Origin: Gliomastix tumulicola
Taxonomy: Eukaryota; Ascomycota; Sordariomycetes; Hypocreales; Bionectriaceae
Length of the DNA: 64,000 nt
Assembly: GCA_001599755.1 (NCBI GenBank)
Contig: BCHX01000006.1
Location: forward strand, 2,343,336-2,407,335
Direction of reading: 5' to 3'
Shown here: in pieces, positions 21,451-31,754 of the stretch
Layout of the letters: each line of letters starts with the position of its first letter
Position numbering within the stretch: the stretch's first letter is position 1
Notes under the pieces: generated by a model
What the model was told of the DNA's origin: nothing
Seen by the model: the letters and a program-made list of their open reading frames with translations, nothing else
Databases searched by the model: none
Translations under genes and position numbers: made by a program

Positions 21451-22991
21451 ATGAGTAACACGGAGCACACAATACTGGACAGGCTTCAAAGTTGCCTCCG
21501 TCAGTATCTCAATGTCTTTGAGCCCGCACGCGACTTATTCTGGACCGGCTCGTACGCCAATTTTGCCAATCCGGGGATAGAAGTCGGCGAACACGGCCTA
21601 ATTTCGCTTCCACTGGGCCTACCTGATGTCGATACAATCAAGAAAGCCTCCCGAAATGCGTCATCCAGTGCCGATAAAGAGGCTGTCGCCAACAATAGTT
21701 GGGCATTAGACCATTCGCAATTTCGACTGAGTGACCTAGCCTGGCAAGCTTTCCTCAACGACACACTACTCGCACCTATATGCGAAGCTTTTGCCTTAAA
21801 GAGTGCGTCGGTGAAGCTACGCGAGCTTCTTCTCCATGGACCAGGATCTGTTGTCAAGCGGCACGAGCATTTAGCCATCGAACCAGAAATTATTGGCACT
21901 ATCTTTATTTCTCTGCCGTCAGATCATGAAGGAGGCAATATTAAACTCTCTTTCGGGAAGAAGAGACAAACCTATCCGTCCAGCGCAGAGTCCAAATCCA
22001 ACCTGGTGGCCTTGGCCTGGCTCGGCGATGTCTCCTGTGAGATTGAGGAGCTTGTTGCCGGTCATCGCCTTGTGTTGACGTACGACATCGTTGTCCCAAA
22101 ATTGGGTGTAGATGAAGTTCTTTCCGGCTAGCGGGACGCGGACTATGGGCTCAACAAAGCAGTCTATCCATTGAACCACAGGTATCGAGCATCGAGCCTC
22201 TCCTTGGACGCCCTCAGAGGGCACGACAAAGTTGCATGCCAATATCTACAACGCATAGCCTCCAAATCTGGGTTGTCCGTCTTCCTTGCTGGAATGACAC
22301 ATCACAAGCAGAAGGTCATCGAAGGTTCCGCGTTCCGTGCTTGTCCAGACTACACCAAACTCGACCACGTGTACTCGTGCCGAGGAAACCTTGAGATCTT
22401 ACTACCTCGTCTTGGTGACACTCAATGGGCCATGTCCAGGTGAGGTTCATTCCATGCAGTGGCAATTATGGTATTGAATATCCACTAATGTTGACTGACT
22501 GACATAGCGTACTTCCAAATATATGCTCTAACAGTACGAAGATGTTCCTTAAAGATTTCATGGACGGTTTTCATGAACAAACTAAGTTTCCATCGGACGA
22601 GGTCAGGATGGGTTTCAAACACATTCTAGAGACCATCAGAGGAGACATTCTTATCCAGCCAGGTGAAATCCAACCCGATTGGTCTAACAAAGTCTTCGCC
22701 GCCTTCGTCAATCTGATACAGCGTGGTCTGAGCCTTGGGCTTAATGAGCCGGTCTGTAATTTTCTTGAAAAGACCTACGAAAGTTTACAGGACTCTAACT
22801 TTCCGAACTGCTCAGGGGATTTCGTCATTGAGCTCCTTCTTCGCTTCACCAGAATTTTGGAAGCCCGGGGACTTCTGGAGCTCAGACTGGTGGCGGTCTC
22901 AAAGGTTTTCTTTGAAACATTCCTCACGAAAGGTGTTTTTCACATATTGCCAGATTATCATAGCGGCGCTTGCGGAGAACGAAAGATATAG
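21451..22991 (+). CDS. Degenerate 2OG-Fe(II)-oxygenase-like protein (possible pseudogene)
   Basis: The first 226 codons (21451-22131) read as a fungal prolyl-4-hydroxylase-like oxygenase domain and end at an in-frame TAG. The same frame then continues to 22439. A good intron (22440-22507, donor GTGAGG, branch CTGAC, TAG acceptor) leads to a last exon 22508-22991. The TAG can be bypassed by a possible 57-nt intron 22106-22162 (weak donor GTGTAG, acceptor GCAG), which joins VVPKL to VYPLNHRY and keeps frame. By eye against the family, the HxD ligand pair is HEH (in RHEHLAIEPE) and the distal His is Cys (GDVSCEIEE), while the 2-oxoglutarate Arg (GHRLVLTY) remains. Either a pseudoenzyme or a decaying gene. 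Codon use is less GC-rich than in neighbours. Confidence 0.6.
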
Positions 22992-23553
22992 GGTCATTTT
23001 TGCCAGACTGTGCTTTGGGGATCAACAGTGAAAAGTATTGGTGCTCCAGTCTCATTGTTTGCGACAGAGTCCGGTTGGAATGTTGGTATACCCAACTTAG
23101 AGGTAGCCTTTTCATTGTTAGTATAAAATAGGAAGCGTATGATGGTTTTGGTGAGGGCCCAATAGAGAGTGGTAAGACAGATTGGATCTTCCTGAATGAG
23201 TTGAAAGACGTTATAGGAGGTCAGTCAGGGATGGAAGGCCTAAAAGTGTACAAACATGTCTAGGGTAGGGGTATGCCCAACATCAGCCCGTTGTTCCGAC
23301 CTTCGGTCAGTGAAAAGTGGGGTAAGGATTTGAAGCTACGATAACGGTCGATCGCGCGGATAGCCACGGAAGTATTGCATCCAGTCACCAGGACCTTCAC
23401 CGCTGCACAGCACAGACGCCTCCGCGCTCGGACGACCGTCAAGAAGCCGGCTTCAAGTCCCCCCTCAGGCTTGGAAGCTCGACGTTCAAGAGACAACCTC
23501 TCCCCCACGGTCGAACTCCTCTCCGATTCCCGGCGCGGGCGGTCTGCGCTACA
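22992..23553. other. Intergenic region upstream of sideroflexin
   Basis: It is comparatively AT-rich in its first half. The second half (from about 23380) probably holds the sideroflexin leader. The minus-strand open frame 23260-23679 overlaps exon 1 of sideroflexin and is a shadow. Confidence 0.5.
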
Positions 23554-24748
23554 ATGTCTTCTTCGCTGCCGGGCAGCCGCGAGCTGCCAGCCTCGCAGTA
23601 CGATCTTGGGACGTACCTTGGGCGTGTGCGACACACCATTGGCGTCACTGATCCTAGGTATGTCGGGCCTGGAGGTCAATTGGCGCAGGATGGGAGGCTG
23701 ACGGGAATTCTGCTATCAGCACCCTCTTTGCGGGCACGACGGGCCTGGAGAAGGCCAAGAGGCTCGTCACGGACTACAAGACGGGCAAGATCGAGCATAT
23801 GAACCCAGAGCTATGGCGGGCGAAGAAGATTGTCGACTCGACCCTGCATCCTGGTAAGGAACCCTGCCTACGAGAGGGCGCACCTACAGACTGGACCGGG
23901 TGTTGACACAGCAAAACCGCACAGATACGGGCGAGCCGGTGCTCCTGCCGTTCCGCATGTCGTGCTTCGTCTTCTCCAACCTCATCGTGACGGCGGGCAT
24001 GCTGCAGCCGGGCCTCACGACGCGCGGCATCGTCGCCTGGCAGATCGCCAACCAGAGTCTCAACGTCGCCATCAACAACGCCAACGCCAACAAGTCGTCG
24101 CCGCTGACGACGGCGGACCTGGTCAAGTCGTACGGCATCGCGGTCGGCGCGTCGTGCTCGGTGGCGCTGGGACTCAACGCGCTGGTCCCGCGGCTCTGGG
24201 TCTCGGAGGGCGCGCGTAACGTGCTGAAGCGGCTCGTGCCCTTCGCGGCCGTGGCGACGGCGGGTGCGCTCAACGCGTACCTGATGCGGCGCGGCGAGAT
24301 CCAGACGGGCATCGACGTGCGGCCCGTGCTCTCGGCGGCGGAGAAGGAGAAGCTCGAGGAGGAGGGCAAGTCGGAGCAGGACGTGCCGTCGCTGGGCAGG
24401 AGCCAGAAGGCCGCCAAGTACGCCGTGTACGAGACGGCGGCGAGCCGAGTCTTCAACAACACGCCCATCATGATCCTGCCCGCGCTCGCGCTCTACCATA
24501 TCCAGTCGAAGCAGCAGTGGTATCAGAACTTGCTCAAGAAGGAGTGGGTCAAGGCGCGGCCGAGGGTCGCTGGTGTGATCCCCATTGGCATCAACCTGGT
24601 CCTCATTGCGACGACGTCGTTCGCGGCGCTGCCCCTGGCGCTGGCCGTCTTCCCCCAGAAGCAGGAGATCAGCGCAACCAGCCTGGAGCCCGAGTTCCAC
24701 GATAAGGGCGGTGTTGACGGTAAGGTCGTCTTCAACCGCGGGTTGTAG
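23554..24748 (+). CDS. FSF1: Sideroflexin, mitochondrial amino-acid/tricarboxylate carrier
   Basis: Exons 23554-23657, 23720-23853 and 23925-24748 (introns 62 and 71 nt) give 353 residues. Splicing restores the family signature SQYDLGTYLGRVRHTIGVTDP, then STLFAGTTGLEKAKRLV, then ELWRAKKIVDSTLHPDTGE, with the conserved HPDTG split across intron 2. NQSLNVAINNANANKS is the second hallmark. Four to five hydrophobic segments follow. Sideroflexins sit in the inner mitochondrial membrane; human SFXN1 imports serine for one-carbon metabolism, and the yeast member is Fsf1. The loop DVRPVLSAAEKEKLEEEGKSEQD is an acidic lineage-specific insertion. Start ATG in ACAATGTC has a good context. Confidence 0.96.
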
Positions 24749-27700
24749 ATGTAGTTCTTGAAGCGTGATTCTATGCAGCGAGATGTTTGTTATCTCTTTT
24801 CTACTACAGCTAGACTCCGACGGCGGGATATTTGCAACGGCCCGTCGATAGACTAGAAAGACAGAGTAGAACACACAAGATGGGATCTATTAGAGACCCA
24901 GCCGCTTATCTTGCGCGCGCGCACGCCCTGCTGCATCTATCTATCGTGTCTGTCTCAAAGGTCTTGACCCTACCAGCAACAACAAAATACCGGGTTTCGG
25001 ACCCGATCAGGTCGTCCGCTAATTAGGAGACAACCCCACAGGTACAGGCCGTTCTCTGCACAGAAGCTGGACCAAGACATCGGGTGATCTTGCGCCTGAT
25101 GTTGTCTCTGTGCCGAGAACCCCGCTAGGCAGAGCGTGCCTAAGACAGATTGCATACTGCAGAGCAAGTCACTACGTAAGTGGTCGAGACAGTCTTGCAC
25201 ATGTTTTCCCACCATCCCCTGGGATGTGACGGCATGGCGCTGCGCTTCGGCCTTTGTTCTCACTACAGCCGGACTTCGGGTGTGAAGGAGTCGATATTTT
25301 CGCCACTCGTCACCAGGCAGGGTCCTCCTCTAGTGAACTGCAGCCAAGCACGAAGGCGTCGTTAAGGGTCCCACCAACGATCGAGGTGCGGACAGGGTTG
25401 ATTCACTAATCACTCATGGTCCTCCTGCAGACGGCGTATTAAGCCATGATCAGCCACACGCACTGGTGCTGGGGGTCTGGAATTCTGCTTGACGTGATGG
25501 GCTGCCACCCTGGGCGGGCAACAACAAGAATTGCGGGCGTCTGATTGGGTCGTGTTGGAGGTGGTGTTGTCGATGAGGGGAGGGGAGGGCGGCCGTTGAC
25601 AGGTTTGGCTGTATGTATAATGCAATAGAACGATCCGTGCATGGATACCAACCCGTTGCTATGTTGCAGCGAGAGACGGGGAAGTGTGCCATCCTCTACA
25701 TCTGCCTAAGCATTCATGCTACCTACTACACAGCACAGTTGAAGGAGGGACCGGCAAATAGGAAGACGAGTTCGAGGAAATGTGACGTCTGCTGGTGGTT
25801 CTTGGGGTGACAGCCATCATGTGCCGACAACAACGGCGGCCGTGGATTTGTGACACTCCATCTCCGAAGAGCCGGCAGCGTTGTTCCTCTGTCTCTCTCA
25901 TGCTGTGCGAGTCTGTCTGTGTCCGTCGCATCACAAAAGGAGGGGCATGTCGCCGTCCCCAACCCAAGTACCAAACTTGAGGCGAGAATGAATTAAGTAC
26001 TAACGGCCCAGCTGGTGACGGAACCGAGGGCCTCGATCGTGGAGAATTTATTTAGTCAGAGTTGGTGAGGATTTATGTTTTCTGGAAGGAATTTAGCACG
26101 GAAATACCCTGTACGGCCATTGCTGCATGGGAACGATTGTTGGTGCCTCGTCGCTTCGTGTTGAGCTGCAGAGGCCGTGGGATAGATTAAATTCACGACT
26201 CCGCACTTCCTGCTCGTCACTCTACCTGACCCGGCTAAGGAATCTTTGCCACCTGCCCAAAGGGCCAAGTTTGCAGGTGTCTGAGCTCTGAAGGAGGGCT
26301 GATGATGTGGTGAACGTGCAATCTCACTCACGCCTGGAACACGAACGCGCGCGCGCCGCCAGAGGGGGAGGGTGGGTGTTGTCACGATTTGGGTGGTGGC
26401 GGCCGTTGTTTTAACGTACCAACGACCTGCAGTTTCCAACCACCTCGCCTGCTTCGCTCTCAGACCCTGCGCCCGGGAGGGTGTGTCAGCATTGGGCCAT
26501 TGTTAGTGCTAGCGGCGTGGTCTGTGTTCTGTGGCCAAGCCCTCGGGGCCGGCGTCTTCCCGTTTCTAAACAGCTTGGGAGTGCGTTTCTGAGGACCGTA
26601 ACAAGCAGGCACTGGGTTCTGGCCAGCTTGTCCCGTCCCTGGCTTCCCTGGCATGCATTCTGTCTTCTCGCAAGAAGAATCGAGGAGTGGCACAGGCTGC
26701 TTCCTCCTGCTCGTGTGGCTCGCCGCTGTTTTGGTAGCGTGACTGCTCTGCCTGAGGCCGAATTCGCTCTTGATCGGATGGAGTCCTCAGAAAGACGGGA
26801 CCTTGAATGAATGAATGACGCTAACAGCATCGCGTTTGTTAGAGCCTTGGAGACGGGTGGGAAGAGACAGACCTGCTGGACTGGGGAAAAAGGGAACCGT
26901 CTTCACTCAGCCCTCCGCACTTTTATTTTTGTCCGCCTCCTTTTTCCCTCTCTTTCTGCCTGCCACATCATGGTTACGATGACCAGACCCCAAGTCCCCC
27001 CAAAACAACCCACGGTTGAAATGATTCGGTATCATCTCTAGGTGGGATGTGGAAAAAGCATCATGATCGGGTGGAGGGACTTGGGTTTCTATTGGTGGCC
27101 CCATCTATATTGACTTCACGCTGCTTGGGCAAGTCGTCGTGGTCAGCGATTGGAATTCGATTAAATTTTTCGCACTTCCCTAAGACGGTCATCTTGACGA
27201 GGAGACTGGGAAATGGGCTGCTGGGTTGAGACCATTTCTGAGCGAGGTCCCCCGACGTCTTAGCCCTGGTAGAGAGCCTGTGAGAGGGCTCAAAGTTTGA
27301 GTGAACACCCACGGAAATGGGAACTCGCAAGTCTCCTCACGCGCTGCAGATAATAATCAGGAACGGAACCGCAGCGAAGTCTGTACCTGTACCTGCGCCT
27401 GGGAACGACGGGAGGTGGCCCCATGTCCTTGTGACGTCTGGGTGCTGAGAGCCCCGAATTTCCCTGGGGGAGAGAGAGCACCCGCCGCCAGAATTGACCG
27501 CGCTACGCCCCCGCAGGAAACGAGATCCATTTTGTCACCAAGGGCTGTTATCGAAGTTTCACAACCTACTGCGTCAGGCATCGCCCTGTTGGTCCTGCTT
27601 TGCGAAAAGCCGTTTTTTATTCATTGATACCATCTCTGTAGCTTGTGAATATGAGAAAACCAGATTATTCCGACCTGCTGGCCATTTGTCATCCGTGAAA

Positions 27701-28149
27701 ATACCTGCATCCGTATGTGCACTGTGAGGTTCGACAGCACCAGCCCACTCCACCCCGTCTCCGCTAGCGTACCAGTACAGGGCCTGGACAGTGGAGGGCG
27801 GCCGTCTCCAGGGCATGTGCCCCCTAACCGCACTGCCTGAGCAACGGGGATAGCGGGTGTAGGTACCTTCCCGACTTCATTTTGGTGATAGTGGTACAAA
27901 GTATGGCTCACCTCAGGTCAGGTTTTGTCACCCTGACCCACACGCAGTGAGCCCCAGAGAGAGCCCTTACTTCCAGTGCTAACTAGAAGTAAGTAACAGC
28001 GAAACAGCGAGTCGAGAGTCCGCTGGGTCGAGTGACTGCCCGACCCGGTCCTGCCTTCCCTCCTCCTTCGAATCACCACGACGAGGCCAACCCATCTCTG
28101 CAACGCTACAACTCCTCGAATCTGCTGAGAACAAGCCCAATTTCAGAGG
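24749..28149. other. 3.4-kb region without a recognisable gene, upstream of the LAMMER kinase
   Basis: This is the longest stretch without a convincing gene. Many stops occur in all frames; the longest frames (about 80-130 codons) are low-complexity or antisense pairs and none resembles a known family. I find no tRNA boxes and no transposase-like frame. The last few hundred bases before 28150 are CT-rich on the plus strand and probably form the kinase 5' leader. A long regulatory region, a non-coding RNA or an unrecognised small gene are all possible. Confidence 0.5.
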
Positions 28150-30723
28150 ATGTCGACGCCCACGACGGCCGTGGCCACGTTTCCTCACTATCACCCTCAT
28201 CACTACCCCCATCCGCACCCGCATACCCATCCTCACTCGCCTTACGCGCACTCGCACCACCAGCAACCACAGCAGGGCCACCAGCCCGGTGTCTCCGCAA
28301 ACTACCGCCCTGCGGCCACAGGCACGGCCAACAACAACGCCAGTGCCAGCAGCAACCTGACGCAAAGCCTTCTCCCGACGCCTTGGAGCACGACTGCCGC
28401 TGTCGCCTCGCCTCCTGCGGCCGCTGCAGACTCGTCGTCTCTGACGTCTGGTGCCAACGCCGGTCGGTCGTCCTATCAGCAGTCCTCAAACACCGCCTAC
28501 AACTCGCCGCCACCTCCTCGCCCACCACCACACGGCCAGCAAAACCGCTCCCAGAACTCGGAACAGAGCAAGTACGCGGCCGACGCCCCCAGCGGGCAGG
28601 AATCATCGCGCGAGAATAATCAAGAAGACGCTGCCGAATCGTCCTCGATGGCTGAGCCGGCCAGAAAACGCCGTCGCTCTCGGGGGCCTGACTGGCAAGA
28701 GTTTTATCGAAATGGCCTCCCCAACGAAATCATCGTCATCGCTGATGACACGCCCGAGCCCGAGGCCAACACCAGCCGCAAGGTGACCAACGGGGCGAAC
28801 ACGAGTACCGCCGCCCACGCTGCCAATAGTGCCGCAGCAAATGGCACGGCGACCCGGCAGCAGCAGCAGCAGCAGTCTACCAAGAAGAGAAGACGTGACG
28901 AAGACCCGGCGGCGGCCTCGAGCGGTCCGGGATATCACGTCCAGTACGTCGAGTCACACACCAACACGCCAGCTGGATCTACCATATCTAGCGACCGTAC
29001 AAATTCGGCCCTCCACACCACGGCGCCGACGTCCCTCTCCTCTCAGAGCCAGTACGACGACACCCAGCTGCCGGCCAAGAGGAAGCGTACGACGAGGCAG
29101 CAGGTCGCCAACGAGGCCAAGAGGAGAGATACCGACGTGCTCGGGAACCGCTGTTTCACGTACAAACCTCCTCCGTACCCACCCAAGAAGGCTTCCGAGG
29201 TGCATGTCCGTGTGGTACAAGATGTGAGTTTGAGTTCTTCCGGCGATTTGTCTCGATGGCCCACAGCTAACCTTGATTGCCCTCCAGCCGCCTGGCCAGA
29301 AGAATCTGAAGGTCGACGATGACGACGGCCATTATATCGTTGTCCCAGATGCGTCTCTGACGGAGAAGTGTAAGTTTTGATTACGCGGTTGTGAACCGCT
29401 CTTTCCATGGCTCCTTATCGCTGACGTTTCTTTTTTTATAGACCAAATCACTCGTCTTCTCGGCCAGGGCACCTTCGGAAAGGTGGTTGAGGCGCAAGAC
29501 CGGAGGCGAAACAAGCAGGTGGCCGTCAAGATCATCCGATCCGTTCAGAAGTATCGCGACGCTTCACGGATAGAGTTGCGCGTCCTCGCCACGCTCAAGG
29601 CGAATGACGAGGAGAATCGCAACAGATGTATCCATTTGCGGGACTGCTTCGACTACCGCGGGCATATTTGCATTGTCATGGATCTTCTTGGCCAGAGCGT
29701 CTTCGACTTTCTCAAGGGGAACGGCTTTGTGCCATTTCCTAACAGCCAGATCCAGAGCTTTGCTCGCCAGCTCTTCACGAGCGTTGCATGTGAGTCCTCC
29801 GTCAGCTTAGCTTGCTGTGAACCGAGTCGAAACTGACAACATCCAGTCCTCCACGACCTAAACCTTATCCACACCGATCTCAAGCCTGAGAATATCCTCC
29901 TCTGCAACAACAACTACCAGACGTTTACGTACAACCGGAGGATCCCCTCCTCGTCGACGACGATCAACAGGAACGCCACGCAGAGGAGGGTACTCCTGGA
30001 TACCGAGATCCGGCTGATCGATTTTGGGTCGGCCACGTTCGAAGACGAATACCACTCGTCCGTGGTGTCCACGCGGCATTATCGCGCTCCTGAGATCATC
30101 CTCGGCCTGGGATGGTCATTCCCCTGTGACATCTGGAGTATAGGTTGCATCCTGGTCGAATTCTTTACGGGAGATGCTCTGTTCCAGACACACGATAACC
30201 TCGAGCATCTGGCCATGATGGAGGCGGTTGTCGGCAAGCGGATAGATCCGTACCTTGTCCAGAATGTCAACAAAATGGCCAGCCGGAACAGCAGCACAAA
30301 CGCGGCGTCCAAGTTTGTTCCCCTTTAGTAACGACTTTGCGGGACAAGGTGGCTGACAAAAAGCAGATACTTCAAGCGCCTCAAGCTCGATTACCCCAAC
30401 GTCGACACCACCCGTGGCTCTAAAAGATTTGTTCGGGCTATGAAGAACCTTGATGTAGGCTGACCCCCTCTAGTGGATGAGCGACCGTATGCTGACTGGA
30501 ACGATAGACGGTGATCCCGCCTGGCACGAATTTCTTGAAGAACTTCAAGGACTTGCTCAGGAAGATCTTTGTATACGATCCTGCGCAACGCATCACCGCC
30601 AAGCAGGCCCTGAATCACGAGTGGTTCAAAGAGATGGCTGCCAACGACGATGGAACAGAAGCGGCCAAGATCCGATTGGAGAGGATGATGAGGGCACAGC
30701 AGAACGGCAGGGTCCCTTCATGA
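28150..30723 (+). CDS. KNS1: LAMMER (CLK/Kns1/Lkh1) dual-specificity protein kinase
   Basis: Six exons: 28150-29223, 29288-29369, 29442-29789, 29847-30312, 30367-30454 and 30508-30723, giving 757 residues. Introns are 53-72 nt. The kinase domain shows the glycine loop GQGTFGKV, VAVKII, the CLK-type catalytic loop HTDLKPENIL, DFGSA, STRHYRAPE and the family signature EHLAMME. LAMMER kinases phosphorylate SR-type splicing factors and control growth, flocculation and development in fungi. The first 358 residues are disordered: a His-rich tract near the N-terminus, Ala/Ser/Gln-rich sequence, a Q7 run, and basic clusters that may be nuclear localisation signals (RKRRRS, KKRRR, KRKR). The donor of intron 4 is the weak GTTTGT, but splicing there gives the conserved YFKRLKLDYPN. 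Confidence 0.96.
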
Positions 30724-31754
30724 CGACAGCTCTCCCCCTCTGATTTATTCCAACGGACGTAACATCGATCTTGCAGCATCCGATATAACGAAATGAAAGG
30801 CTTTAACGACATAGCGAGCATGATGAGGGAGTTTTCTTTTGTTTTAGGCCTGGAGTTTTCGACGAATGGTGGGATGGGAGTGCCAGGTTGGCATTAGCGC
30901 TGAATGTTTGATCAGAGCCTACCGACGCTGGCTCTGAAGGAAAAGATCATGAGCGTTGTATTCTAGCTGTTTGCCTCGTTCCATTTCCACTTCCCAAATA
31001 CCTTTTCATACCTTTTCTCACCCGCAAAATTTTGCAACATCCTCTCATATGGAACCCGAATGGAATACTGGTTTGGAGGATCTTGAGCTACGACGGAAGC
31101 GAAGAACGTCACGGGAGTTGGTCATGGATCATAGGGCATATGATAAGCTGTTTGAGCAAAGTGAGGTACAGGTTGTTTTGGACACGGCATTTCTCTTTGT
31201 TCAGAAGGGGTTCCGAGAGACACGTAATACAGACAGCCACTGTTCACGTCGGTGACAACCATGACTTGCATTCGATCGATATTCGCAGACGCGTGGGACA
31301 CGAGTATAGAGCAGACCAGAATCGCTCCGCCATGCCGCTTCCGAGTTCAGTTGAGTACATGTTCTGCAACACACCCTTCCATGTGTCTTAGTTTACTAGC
31401 ACTGATTTTCGACAGGAATAGGGACTCGAGGTTGCATATATATGTGCCCAGACTGGTCACTATGGTCTTCTGCCATAACGTTTCTGCTCTACCTTCGCTT
31501 GGAAACTCGTATTTTGTCTTTTGGCTGCTCGTTCGCTTTCGCACTGCACGTGCTTCACTGAGCAAACATTCGACCAAGTTTGAGTCTTTGCCAATGAACA
31601 AGCGAGAACGATACAAACGTTTCCTCAGCTATTATTCAGAGATTCTTTGACAACTACTGAAACCGTAGGGTTTCTATACTATACCACTCGTTTTTTTTTA
31701 AGAAGAGGCGGAAAAAATAATAAAAAACCAAAAAAAGAGAACAGAAAGCCATAC
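30724..31754. other. Intergenic region between LAMMER kinase and orphan gene
   Basis: It should hold the kinase 3' UTR and the promoter of the next gene. A small open frame starting at ATG 31049 encodes about 68 charged residues (begins MEPEWNTGLEDLELRRKRR), but nothing supports expression. A/T-rich runs lie at 31690-31735, just before the next start codon. Confidence 0.5.

Noticed and set aside
24749..28149. tRNA genes or transposon remnants
   Set aside because: I looked for B-box sequences (GGTTCGANNCC and its complement), terminal inverted repeats and transposase-like frames and found none that hold up.
31049..31255. Possible 68-residue small gene
   Set aside because: Has an ATG and charged composition, but no homology, no splice signals and no conservation evidence.
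31647..31754. Earlier start of the orphan protein
   Set aside because: The 36 extra residues come from an A/T-rich leader (FLYYTTRFFLRRGGKNNKK) and lack the composition of the following coding part.
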